A DNA stretch of 64,000 nt from Antedon mediterranea (taxonomy: Eukaryota > Echinodermata > Crinoidea > Comatulida > Antedonidae), in contig NC_092673.1 of assembly GCF_964355755.1 (NCBI RefSeq), positions 1,183,001-1,247,000 of the forward strand. Direction: 5' to 3'. This document shows, piece by piece, positions 51,801 to 62,100 of the stretch. The notes below the pieces were generated by a model. That model was not told the DNA's origin. It saw only the letters and a list, made by a program, of their open reading frames with translations, and did not search any database. Position 1 is the stretch's first letter; every line of letters starts with the position of its first letter. The position numbers were made by a program, and so were the translations under genes.

Positions 51801-54800
51801 TGATATGATGTATAATAGAATATTCCCTTTTCCTAATACAGTAGTGTTATATGTTTGCCATTTCTAACACTTGTTTGTTTACAATTAGGCTAAGCCGTTT
51901 GTATTACTGCATCCAACCGGAGTGTTTGCCACAAATCCAGATGTCCTTGAACCACCAACTGCTGATGATGAGTCCAATACCAAGGATGTGTTTAGTCACA
52001 AACACCAACTACTAGCATTTGTGTAAGTTTGATTTTTCATTTATCAGCGTTATTAAGATTAACTTAAACTAAAGCTATCAAACAACAGGACACTACGCTT
52101 TCCTAGATCAAATGGAAAGGTTTTGGAAGCTGATACAATGCCCTGCCCCTATACGTTATCAAATGGAAAGGTTAGGAAGCTGATACAATGCCCTGCCCCT
52201 ATACGTTATCAAATGGAAAGGTTAGGAAGCTGATACAATGCCCTGCCCCTATACGTTTGATTGATTTGCCAAGCAAGCTCAGTGCCCTGTTGTTTGATTA
52301 CCTTGCTTAAACACTCAGAAACTGAGCGAAATCCAACAGAGGAATTTAATATTTTGGCCCATATTTTGAAGATACTGATAACTCAAAATTTAAATAAACT
52401 TTTGTGACTTAATTCACCAATATACCAAGCATGATCTGTTGTTGGTCTATATATCTCAATTCAGGATGAATTGTTTACGTTACTCTACAATTCTGTAAAT
52501 ACACACAAACATACAAAGACATATAAATATGTAACAATTTGTTGTATGTGCTATGCAATGATTGTTGTTTATTTACTGTAGGTCACTGTTGGAAACCACC
52601 AAACCATACCTGGTCAACACCCTGCGAGTACCTGCCCTGCAGACCATGTTACTATATTCTCATAGTATAGATACAAACACAGATTATACAAGGTAATTAA
52701 TGAACTCTACCCAAACTGGTCTTCTTAAGCTCTGTCTACACTATCAAACTTTATGTGACAAACAAATATGATGTGCCCATATATGGACATGATGATTTTA
52801 TATGGAAATATGATGTGCCCATTTGTCAAACTAGTTTGATAGTGTAGACTCGGATATCACATAAAATAACAAATATGATGTGCCCATTTGTCAAACTAGT
52901 TTGATAGTGTAGACTCGGATATCACATAAAATAACAAATATGATGTGCCCATTTGTCAAACTAGTTTGATAGTGTAGACTCGGATATCACATAAAATAAC
53001 AAATATGATGTGCCCATTTGTCAAACTAGTTTGATAGTGTAGACTCGGATATCACATAAAATAACAAATATGGTGTGCCCATTTGTCAAACTAGTTTGAT
53101 AGTGTAGACTCGGATATCACATAAAATAACAAATATGATGTGCCCATTTGTCAAACTAGTTTGATAGTGTAGACTCGGATATCACATAAAATAACAAATA
53201 TGGTGTGCCCATTTGTCAAACTAGTTTGATAGTGTAGACTCGGATATCACATAAAATAACAAATATGATGTGCCCATTTGTCAAACTAGTTTGATAGTGT
53301 AGACTCGGATATCACATAACTCACATTAACTTTGTTTTAGTCAGTGTGTAAAATAAAGTAAGTAAAAATGTTACTTTTCTTTCTTTCTTTGGTGACTAAT
53401 TCCATCTTATAAGATAAAGAATAAAATCTTACTTTTTCACTTAAACACACTTAATGGTCCATCTTAAGTGGTCTCTTGTAAGACTCTTTTCTGGATTTTT
53501 ATATCTTATTATCTGTACCTGTTGAAATTAATTAAAGTTACCTTATAACGGATTCTCATTATTGTCTATTTGAAAGGGTTGTGGCTGATGACTGGATAGA
53601 GTTTAAGTTCCAGACAGGGGACGATGCTCAGTACATGATCTCATCAGTTGTCCAGTTAAGGGACTCTTGGCAGAAGCTGTTGAATATGAGATTGAATGGT
53701 AAATATTATAAACCCTTGTTTTTAAGCATACTTTTGATGTATTTTATCACTTAATTTTTTAATGTATTTTATATGTATAATTGCCAAAGAAAAGTTTAAG
53801 TTTCCAGTTTAAGCTTGGTTCCCACTAGCGATGCAACGCAATTAGATTAGACCAATCACAAGCGATGGATTATTCGAACAGTGGCTTGTCATTGGTCAAC
53901 TCTCTTGTGTTGCGTCTCTAGTGGGAATCACGCTTTGTTAACGAATAAATAATCTTGAATCTTGTTTCTTTTCTGCCAGACACGACAGGTTCAAGTGTAG
54001 ACAAGGAGCCTGTTAATGTTGCCCTACTACAGCTTGAGAGACAGCTTGCTGACAAGCTTGTCAGATTCTTGGAATCTAATATCAAGTATACAATGAGAAA
54101 ATTAGCTGGCGCTGAGCTACAACACCTCCATATCGGTCCTACAGAAGGTATACTGGTCCTTTACTTTATAACATTAAAAACAAATAATAATTTGGTGGCT
54201 TATATCCTTTTCACATCTGCATAAATTGTTACAACTTGTAACCAGTTGTAACAATTTGTAACCCAATTTAATCTCCCAATTTATTACACATTACAAAAAA
54301 TCTCGAGAGAAAGCATATTTGCACGCTATTTGATTACTCTCATTGGTCAGTTTCATACCTGGATATATACACGCGCACAGTAACAACTCTGGACATCTCG
54401 GAACAAAACAACAGGCCTCTTATCGGTGTGTTTTTATCCCGAGAAAGGAAGGAACCCTGGGATATCTATGAAATTTTTCAACAAAATTGTCATCGCACTA
54501 TGCAAACTTGTTACTTTAAAAGTGTATTAGTTGGAGATTTGATCATCCTCATAGCTGAGCTTGTTACTTTTTGCAGGTGTTAAAAGTGTATTAGTTGGAG
54601 ATTTGATCATCCTCATAGCTGAGCTTGTTACTTTTTGCAGGTGTTAAAAGTGTATTAGTTGCAGATTTGATCGTCCTCATAGCTGAGCTTGTTATCCTTT
54701 ATTGTATTAATTCCTAATTTTCTTGATTTCCTTTTAGAAACTGACACGGACAACTTTTTCGTGTTACAAAGCAAAGATTCTAAGCCACATCCTACCAAAG

Positions 54801-57800
54801 GTGGAACTCAGGTGAACAGTTACCTTACAATTGCCAGGTGAGTTCTCATTTCTAGTTTTCTGAAAATGGATGCAGATTTTGTAGGCTGAATATGACATTT
54901 TTTGTCCACCTTCATTTCTTCTAAGTACGTTATTGTACTGACTTTATTAGCTATACAGTGTCAATTAATTCTTTTCATGATTTCTTCAAAATGAAGATAC
55001 TGTATCCTCTATTACCAAAATGGACCAAATGTGAATTAATGTTTTTTATTTTCTTTTCCCATTGTTATGTTAAATAGCCTTCAAGAAAATGAGAAATCCA
55101 AATTAGGGTTGTATAGCTCAGTATTACGAGAGCATTGGACCTGTCCAAAGTGCAATGAACCCATGATAGTGACGATGGTGGAACGATTAGAACATCAAAG
55201 CCAGTGCAATCAATGTAAGAATCAACTTTATATGGTTTTTTTTTTCAGTTTTTTCCTTCATTGTTTATACATAATATATTTCATGTTTATTATCCTTATC
55301 CCATTTATTCTTTGCGTTAATAAAGTTCTGTCTACACTATCAAACTATCAAATGTGACAAAAAAATGTGATGTGCCCATATATGGACATGATGATGTCAT
55401 ATCACTACCGTATTTGGGCACATCACACTTTTTTTTTTCAAACTAGTTTGATAGTGTAGACAGAGCTTAAAATAATCTTTCACATTACCTAACTCCATCA
55501 GGGTGTCAGCACTGGCATTTTGTATGGTGTGTGTCTGTATAAAGGTCTGTCTACACTACCAAACTTAATATGATGTGCCTATATATGGACATAATGATGT
55601 CATAACACTACCATATTTGGGCGTATCACTATCATATTTGGGCACATCACACTTTTTTGTTTAAACTAGTTTGATAGTGTAAATAGAGCTTAATACTCTT
55701 TCACATCGTAACACTGGCATTTCATGTGGTGTGTGTCTGTATGACAAATAAGACCGTATAAAAATAAAGGGAAACAATAAAGTATAATAAAGGAATGCAA
55801 TCTTGTGAAGGGACCACTGTGAAATATTATGCTGCCGGCCATCCCTAGTATACAAATGTATTATTATTTATTCAATCCAATATACTGTACTAATATACCA
55901 ATATACTGTACTAATATACCAATATACTGTACTAATATACCAATATACTGTACTAATATACCAATATACTGTACTAATATACCAATATACAGTACTAATA
56001 TACCAATATACAGTACTAATATACCAATATACAGTACTAATATACCAATATACTGTACTAATATACCAATATACTGTACTAATATACCAATATACTGTAC
56101 TAATATACCAATATACTGTACTAATATACCAATATACAGTACTAATATACCAATATACAGTACTAATATTATACAGATATTGACTGCTTAGAGGTTAAAT
56201 ATAAGATTTGACATCCACGAGGGAATGATATTAAGTTCGAGGGAATATATATTTCCCGAAGCGCCAGCTGAGGGAAATATATATTCCCCGAGAACTTAAT
56301 ATCATTCCCGAGGGGATGTCAAATCTTATATTTAACCGATATAAAAGGCAATATCTGTTATATTATATAGCCAAGAACAAGTCTGCTGGGTTGGGTGAAG
56401 CTAGGCTAGCTAGGCCTCCTATAGTATTTGTATTGTATTTAAAACAAGCCTGCCTAGACACCTTACCTTGCGAAGAATAATATACAGATAATTACTAATT
56501 GATGATTCCTTGGCAATAAAATATTCACTTAGGCCTAGGTCGTTTAAATTAACAGAAGAATTTCCATCAATAAGCCTATTAATAATAATATTATAATCAG
56601 GTAGGCCGAATAAACAATTCGTCTTCTCTCGATCTTCGAGGAGCCGAATCACCGGATGTTCAGCGCGTACTAGTTACTAGGTTACTACCGTGAGTATTGA
56701 CCAATCACAAACGGTGTTTCATCACATTTAGGGTGGACTTATAACAAATGAGGGCGCTATGTATGCATAGCTTAAATAGTTTAGAAGATTAATTTCTTCA
56801 AGCAAATTCCGTGGCCCAGCGGATGAAACGTTGTCTTGCGATGGAGTGACAATTCCACCCGAGTTCAAGATCGAGTAGATGACTTTTGTTTATTTATCGG
56901 CAAACTCGAGTGTTGCACACGAAAATTACACAGTCAATATCATCGTACTCGAGAATTTATATGATTAATGACAGGGGACACGATTATTACGCGAAAATTA
57001 CACAGTCAATATCATCGTTCTCGAGGATATATACGATTTACGATCCTCGCAGCAGTAGTCATGTGATGCAGTTTCAACCAATCACGTTCGCGTATTTACA
57101 TAGGCTATGTAATATACCAATATACTGTACTAATATACCAATATACTGTACTAATACCCCTTTCACACCAAAAGCAAAACTCCGGAGACACTCCGGAGAC
57201 ACCCCGGAGTTGACGTCCCGCTGTTTGGTGTGAAAGGTAAAATCAAGCAACCCCGGAGTTTAAAACTGCGGGGTTGAACAGCTGAACATTCTCCGGAGAG
57301 CGAACTGCGGGGACACCCCGGTGTTTTGGTGTGAAAGGTACCAACATCAAACTCCGGAGTGTTTCGGGTCAAAAGGTCATCCTCACACGATCACTCATTG
57401 CTTTAGTTTTATTTCAAAATACTTTAAATATTTGTACAACATATATAGCGGGTTCAAAAATAATAAGTAGTATCAATAAAACATTATATTACTTCTGAGA
57501 CTTTTGAAAGTAATTATTAAATTAAACATATTATTAATTAAAATGATTCTAATGATCGTCGCTATGTAAACAACCAAAATAGAGGGCGACATTTACAATT
57601 TTATTTTATAAACCCCGGAGTTGCTAGGTTGGTGTGAAAGGGGTATCTCCGGAGTTTCTCGACGTTTTGAATGGTCATAAACCCCGGGGTGTCTCCGGAG
57701 ACACTCCGGAGTTTTGGTGTGAAAGGGGTATAATATACCAATATACTGTACTAATATACCAATATGCTGTACTAATATACCAATATACTGTACTAATATA

Positions 57801-58544
57801 CCAATATACTGTACTAATATACCAATATACTGTACTAATATACCAATATACAGTACTAATATACCAATATACTGTACTAATATACCAATATACAGTACTA
57901 ATATACCAATATGCTGTACTAATATACCAATATACTGTATTATATAACACCTATATAAATTCCTGTCATTTGATTGGACGAATGTGGGTCACATGGCGTG
58001 CAATAGTACGCACTATTCAACGATCGTTAAATAGTACTTTTTGAAACATTTTTGTGTACGAAAAAAAAACGTCTAGATGTTATATAAAACAAATAATGAA
58101 TGTTTTGTATTCGTGTAATGGTACAAATAATGGCACTTGGTGAATGATGAAAGGTTATATCAACTCGGCTTTGCCTCGTTGATATAACCTTTCATCATTC
58201 ACCTCGTGCCATTATTTGTACCATTGCACTCATAAACATTCATTATTTGTATACTAATATACCAATATACTGTACTAATATACCAATATACTGTACTAAT
58301 ATACCAATATACTGTACTAATATACCAATATACTGTACTAATATACCAATATTCCAATTGTTTTCCAGTGCTAGATGAACCAACCGCAGCATCATCAGCC
58401 AATTCTACAACAGTTTCTGGCAACAGTTCTATAAAGAGACTCACAAAAGAATTTCACTGTGAAATCTGCAATAAGGACTTAAATCTCTCCAGTGTTGAGA
58501 TTCTGAAACATAAACGATCCCACAAATCAAAACCTTCAGAATAG
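42897..58544 (+). CDS. DHX34: DEAH-box helicase 34 (nonsense-mediated decay helicase)
   Basis: 26 coding exons, all in phase, 1,266 residues: 42897-43468, 43839-43924, 44482-44559, 45026-45111, 45274-45411, 45618-45807, 46155-46372, 46897-46950, 47096-47323, 47690-47797, 48076-48172, 48421-48568, 48932-49106, 49255-49341, 49597-49671, 49925-50038, 50120-50275, 50645-50740, 51072-51218, 51889-52022, 52582-52692, 53577-53698, 53980-54147, 54738-54837, 55078-55214, 58369-58544. Walker [10 protein letters not shown] is at 311-319, motif II DEVH at 405-408 (DEVH is also the vertebrate DHX34 form), SAT at 437-439 and motif VI QRKGRAGRTG at 613-622. Winged-helix, ratchet and OB-fold regions follow. 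The C-terminus has two Cys/His clusters (CPKCNEP..., FHCEICNKD...HKRSH). By family it promotes UPF1 phosphorylation in NMD. The first ~170 residues are a Lys/Arg/Asp-rich extension longer than in vertebrates. Confidence 0.97.
43700..43830. repeat. SINE-like fragment in DHX34 intron 1
   Basis: gctgcatggaccagtacgcc and the following ...ggtatccccct resemble gttgcatggactagtacacc...ggataaccct at 50815-50840, so both are pieces of one dispersed repeat. Confidence 0.4.
45961..46078. mobile_element. Main MITE family, copy lacking right terminus
   Basis: ctacactatcaaactttatg through tgtgcccatatatggacatg to the duplicated tatcactaccatattt. It lies in DHX34 intron 6. Confidence 0.75.
46608..46835 (-). 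pseudogene. LINE reverse-transcriptase C-terminal relic
   Basis: Read on the minus strand, the DNA encodes [15 protein letters not shown] followed by TALTWIPEG. After a frame shift it continues [14 protein letters not shown] and ends near a TRCE-like position. This order (RxWxWIGHVLR, then TALxWxPEGK, then TxxxExxRxGW) is the typical C-terminal end of the protein of many animal non-LTR retrotransposons. It is a 5'-truncated, frame-shifted fragment in DHX34 intron 7. Confidence 0.75.
47342..47414 (-). repeat. tRNA-like / SINE head fragment
   Basis: On the minus strand, gtcatgggttcaagtccca carries a good pol III B box (GGTTCAAGTCC), closed by ggtgg...ccacc ends about 70 bp apart, but the A box is poor and the anticodon arm is not convincing. 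It is more likely a tRNA-derived SINE piece than a tRNA gene. Confidence 0.4.
48203..48296. mobile_element. Main MITE family, truncated copy
   Basis: ttaagctcgtctacactatc through two copies of aaatatggtagtgata; the right half is lost. It lies in DHX34 intron 11. Confidence 0.75.
49385..49563. mobile_element. GCAACGCAAG-type MITE, diverged
   Basis: The right side reads gattggtcaactcacttgca and ends gttgcgtcaaagctta. A weaker inverse (caaccaatcataacttggaa) occurs in the left half. It lies in DHX34 intron 14, immediately upstream of exon 15. Confidence 0.55.
49703..49844. mobile_element. Main MITE family, full copy
   Basis: aaagctctgtttacacaaat to gtgtaaacagagcttaa with the intact central palindrome. 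It lies in DHX34 intron 15. Confidence 0.85.
50790..51035 (-). repeat. SINE-like dispersed repeat
   Basis: Contains gttgcatggactagtacacc, cctctggaagatgtactggg and gtccttatccgagaagac, phrases I know from dispersed repeats in marine invertebrate genomes. Its right end, read on the minus strand, has ggcacaggttcaagtcactc, which holds a B-box-like GGTTCAAGTC as in tRNA-derived SINEs. It lies in DHX34 intron 18. Confidence 0.5.
51678..51757. repeat. Tandem duplication of about 40 bp
   Basis: catgtccagcattttatgtt and gccaagccatggc occur twice in direct succession in DHX34 intron 19. Confidence 0.85.
52107..52257. repeat. 50-bp tandem repeat, 3 copies
   Basis: The unit begins atcaaatggaaaggttagga and ends ccctatacgtt. 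The first copy has one extra base. It lies in DHX34 intron 20. Confidence 0.95.
52725..53319. mobile_element. Main MITE plus 65-bp tandem expansion of its end
   Basis: A MITE left half (taagctctgtctacactatc) is followed by eight copies of a 65-bp unit from 52808 to 53319. Each unit carries the MITE right end (tcaaactagtttgatagtgt) fused to agactcggatatcacataaa. Copies differ by single bases (tgatgtg/tggtgtg). It lies in DHX34 intron 21. Confidence 0.92.
53813..53940. mobile_element. GCAACGCAAG-type MITE, complete copy
   Basis: Ends aagcttggttcccactagcg and, inverted, tctagtgggaatcacgctt, followed inward by atgcaacgcaa / ttgtgttgcgt. The core accaatcacaagcgatggat is shared with the PDCD4 intron 7 fragment. 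It lies in DHX34 intron 22. Confidence 0.85.
54508..54699. repeat. 64-bp tandem repeat, 3 copies, each but the first with a splice-acceptor-like sequence
   Basis: The unit includes ttgttactttttgcaggtgt and ttgatcatcctcatagctga. Copies two and three contain cttgttactttttgcag, a good 3' splice site in form. It lies in DHX34 intron 23, about 40-230 bp before the true acceptor of exon 24. Confidence 0.9.
55323..55693. mobile_element. Two main MITE copies inside a tandem duplication
   Basis: Copies at 55323-55470 and 55542-55693 are each followed by a similar flank (ttcacat...ctggcattt...tggtgtgtgtctgtat). MITE and flank were therefore duplicated together as a unit of about 220 bp. They lie in DHX34 intron 25. 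Confidence 0.85.
55877..56170. repeat. 21-bp minisatellite, array 1 (about 14 copies)
   Basis: The unit is actaatataccaatatactgt, with a tactgt/tacagt variant that forms short blocks. The same unit recurs at 57110-57156, 57729-57945 and 58245-58352. Confidence 0.95.
56163..56368. repeat. Foldback hairpin, arms about 95 bp
   Basis: The left arm (ttaaatataagatttgacat, then gggaatgatattaagttc) is repeated inverted on the right with few mismatches. Outer ends are acagatattg / caatatctgt and the loop is short (gaagcgccagctga). It is a foldback MITE directly after minisatellite array 1. Confidence 0.9.
56812..57050. repeat. tRNA-like SINE fragment and 70-bp duplication
   Basis: gtggcccagcggatgaaacg...gagttcaagatcg resembles A and B boxes of a tRNA-derived SINE. 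After it, gcgaaaattacacagtcaat and tatcatcgt(a/t)ctcgag occur twice about 95 bp apart. Confidence 0.45.
57157..57728. mobile_element. TIR element with CCCCTTTCACACC ends, inserted in the minisatellite
   Basis: The left end cccctttcacaccaaaa matches the inverted right end ttttggtgtgaaagggg. Inside are several more ggtgtgaaagg copies and many ctccggag palindromes, so the 572 bp may be nested or rearranged. Both sides are units of the same 21-bp minisatellite, which shows it inserted into an existing array. Confidence 0.85.
57729..57945. repeat. 21-bp minisatellite, array 3
   Basis: About ten copies of actaatataccaatatactgt, some with tgctgt or tacagt variants, following the TIR element directly. 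Confidence 0.93.
58090..58249. repeat. Foldback hairpin, arms about 75 bp
   Basis: aaataatgaatgtt...gtacaaataatggcac...gaaaggttatatcaac is followed by a short loop (tcggctttgcctcg) and its inverse. It abuts minisatellite array 4. Confidence 0.9.
58245..58352 (+). repeat. 21-bp minisatellite, array 4, reaching the last DHX34 acceptor
   Basis: About five copies of the unit. The last tactaat (58336-58342) lies 27 bases before the AG of exon 26, with attccaattgttttccag as the intervening pyrimidine-rich tract. The repeat itself therefore seems to provide the branch-point region. Confidence 0.9.
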
Positions 58545-58796
58545 TAAGATGTAAGAATTTTACTTTAAACTTGTTAGAACTAAAGGTCTGTCTAAATAAG
58601 TGTGATGTGCCCAAATATAGTAGTGATATGACATCATCATACACATATATGGGCACATTACATTTTGTCACATAAAGTTTGATAGTCCCATACCTACCTG
58701 CCATACAAACTGTAGTATTAAACTGCTGTCTACGTTGTTGTTCAACCGTCTGTTGCAATTTTATTATTATTATTATACGGATATGAATATCTTTTT

Positions 58797-58802
58797 AATA
58801 AA
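58797..58802 (+). terminator. Polyadenylation signal AATAAA (DHX34)
   Basis: First AATAAA after the DHX34 stop, about 250 bases downstream, followed by further A-rich sequence and TG-rich sequence after 58830. Confidence 0.6.
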
Positions 58803-59006
58803 AAATAAAAATATTATTAATATCTTGTTTAAATCTTTTGTTTGTTTTGTTTTTTTTATGAAAAAATAGAATACCTATGAATAAAATTATATCTAGAACT
58901 AAATTAAAAAAAATGCTGAAACAATGAATTCTCCTTCACCAAAAGGTGCTCAAGCTTTATGGGTGAATACAAAATAATTTTGAAAGACATACTCTACAAA
59001 TTAAAA

Positions 59007-59012
59007 TTTATT
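59007..59012 (-). terminator. Polyadenylation signal AATAAA (SOX30)
   Basis: TTTATT on the plus strand, about 110 bases after the SOX30 stop codon. Confidence 0.55.
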
Positions 59013-59122
59013 ATATAATTTTACAATTCACTTTTTATAGAAAAATAATTAAAAGTACCATGATAAGGTTTTTTTTTTATAAATTAAATATTAACCATAA
59101 TTGTATAAAATATTAAACTTAA

Positions 59123-62100
59123 TTATTGACAACCATCTGGTATCATTTCTACATCTGTTAATATTTCAATCGCGTGTGCACTCAACCATTCAGCGTTCTG
59201 AAACTCATCTTCGTCATCATCGTCATTGGTCATGTGATTGAAAATCCTGTTGAGCTCTACACTGGTTTCTGAAATAGAATGTATCGGCGCCATTGCGCTC
59301 TCCAAGCAATGTTGGATCTTGTCGTCGTGTAGCTCTTCCTCAAGAATCTGATTATTTGAGATAAGATGTGTCGCGTCGAAATCAAGATGAAGACGTTGAA
59401 CTGGATATCGTAGAAGATTAGCATGTTTACTTCCCTGTCTTGTCTTCATTGGTGACCACATCACGTTTTCCGGTGTTATCGATGATTCTTCCATTTTTAA
59501 AACATCTTTACTTATCGTCGTCTGATTTCTTTTCTTCATCTGTCCAATAGCAGTCTTTGTTTCTTCTGATGATGGTTTTAGGATAGGCATGACGTGAACC
59601 AGTTGAGATTCCTGATTGGTTGGATGTTCATGGATGGATTTCATCATGCATGTAAATTCCTTCGGATTATCTGGATTAACTTGTAATGGCTCCAATACGA
59701 ACTGTACAATGCAAACAAATAATTGTCTAAGTCCAATATCACCTCATTGTGACTTGCTTTATGACACTGTATATAATACTACTTCATCATTGTATTACTT
59801 AACGGGTATATTTGGTGGTAAATGAAAGAACAGGCTTTATTAAGTAAGAATTTTATTTACAAATGAGGCACTGAATAAACTGGAATATTTGGTGGTAAAC
59901 GAGAGAATGGGTCTTATTAAGTAAGAATTTTATTTTCTGAAAATGTTAGTTATCAAATTTATATAGATTGTATAAACAAATACTTAAACCAAAATAGATG
60001 TTCAGTCGGGTCTATACCTTCTGGCTTTGGACTGACGACACGTTAGTTGCAACATTCGTCGTCGCCGCAAGCGACGTGGATGACATGGTAGATTGAGCGG
60101 ATGCAGTCTTGTTTGCAGACATCTTTCTGTATGACGACAGACTGCTGATATCGGCGGCGGACTGCTGCTGCATCGTCATCATGTGTTCATTCATGGCTTC
60201 CTCTGATGGAAACAGGTTTGCCAACGAGTATTTGGACTCCCGTCGTTTCTTGGCTGGTCTAGGCTGATATACCCAACCTTTGCAAAATGAACAAGATCGG
60301 TTTCCGATTAAGCTCTGTCTACACCATCAATCGTTATGCGACAACAAAATGTGATGTGCCCATATATGGACATGATGATCTCATATCACTACCATATTTG
60401 GGCACAAAACACTTTTTTTTTCAAACTAGTTTGACAGAACTTTAGTTTGGCCGTTCTTTCTAGTTCCCATAATCAAGAAAATAAAGAGAGAACCACCAGG
60501 TTTTTAATAAAGAGTACACATTAAAGCAAAATGATTAAATTTTAAAAATTGAGAAAAACCCGCTTCTAACAACAATTTCTCTTGATAACTGACCTGGAAA
60601 ATCGCGTTTGTGCTGTCTTTTTATGATGTCAGCTTTGTCGTAATATCCTTGTTTCTGGTCTTTCGGCAGTGCGTTCCACATTTCTCCAAGTTTGACGCTA
60701 ATCTGAGAGTTTGTGAGCCCGTTAAAGACATTGGCCAGTATCGGGCGATGTTCTTTGGCCCACACCATAAAAGCGTTCATCGGACGCTTTATTTTACTTT
60801 CTGCTTCACTATCTAAATTATTACCAACAAAGGTTAGAAGTTAATATTCGCTATATTCAATATCATTACAACTTCAGTATTTCTAATTAAAGTGTTATAT
60901 TAAAATAGTCAACACATAGGCCTATGTTTCACTGTACGCATTGTCTGAAATTCTTTACCAATACTTGTATAGCCTAAAGCTCTGCCTACATTATCAAACT
61001 AGTTTTTTATATGCTTAATGGTAGTGATATGACATCACCATGTCCATATATGGGCACATCACATGTTTTATCACATCATGTTTATTTTGTAATATATTAA
61101 ATTATAATCTAGTAGGATTAATAGGACATACCATTTCTTTTAAATGAAATCCGCTCGTGTGCAAGATATGCATGAGTAGGTTTTGGCGCAAAATGACCTA
61201 GCTGCTGATTAGAACCCACTGACGAGACCACGTGACGTTTATCAGTGGTGGAACGTATTGCTTCTGTTTTACGAAGAACGTCGTCTTTATTGACGTTTGT
61301 ATTTCGAGAAATGACAATTTTTCCCGGATTCGGTACCGTTATCTGCTTGAATGTAATCGGATTGGAAGTACTGACGGTTCTGATTGCAGACGGCTTACGG
61401 TTAATGACGATCGTGTTTTTTGGTGATAACTTCTCTCCATAAATGTTCTTCTTCTGATTGTTGTTTTTAGCAATAACCCTCTCACTGACAGCATCATTAT
61501 TCTTCTTCACAACGTCTTGAACTGAACGATTAAGGATTTCTAAGATGGCGCTGACTGACGGAAATGCAGCTGTACTAGATGTCTTTAACTTTGAAAATTC
61601 ACCAGCATTACTACAAACGGTGTGTTGTTCTTTGGAAACTAATGATGACGTAACACCTGCTGTGTGTCTATTGCCTGGTGTCGAAGAAGTGTTAACATGA
61701 ATTGTAAACGTATTTGGTTCCAATGTAGGTTTCGTACGTATTTCGTCTTGGTGATCTGACAACCCATTTTTCTGTACATAATTTGATGGTTTTATTGACA
61801 TTTTATTATAGCAAGTGCTAGACGATGAAGCTTGGTCCAACGAGACATTGGATTTGTAATTTTTGGACGTTGTTGAGGTCTTATCTTCCCTGTTCTCACC
61901 AAGGAGCAACTCTCTGCTCTCACCAGGTTGACGTTCACTTGATATACACACGGATAGATCCATCTTGCTATCTGATTGTGTTCTTATTTGGTTAGAAAGA
62001 CAATGTTTTACTTCTGAACAGGCCATTGCTGATTTATTCTTACATGATGACGTAATAGGCACAACTGTAGGTTCACACTTTCGATTAACCCAAACCGTAT

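Larger units (their letters stand above)
58545..59122. other. Convergent 3' ends of DHX34 and SOX30
   Basis: Holds a degenerate MITE fragment (about 58583-58685), the DHX34 AATAAA (58797-58802) and the SOX30 minus-strand AATAAA (59007-59012). No coding signal. Confidence 0.6.

Noticed and set aside
55829-56191. 120-residue protein with CTNIPIY repeats
   Set aside because: It is a translation of the 21-bp minisatellite inside a DHX34 intron.
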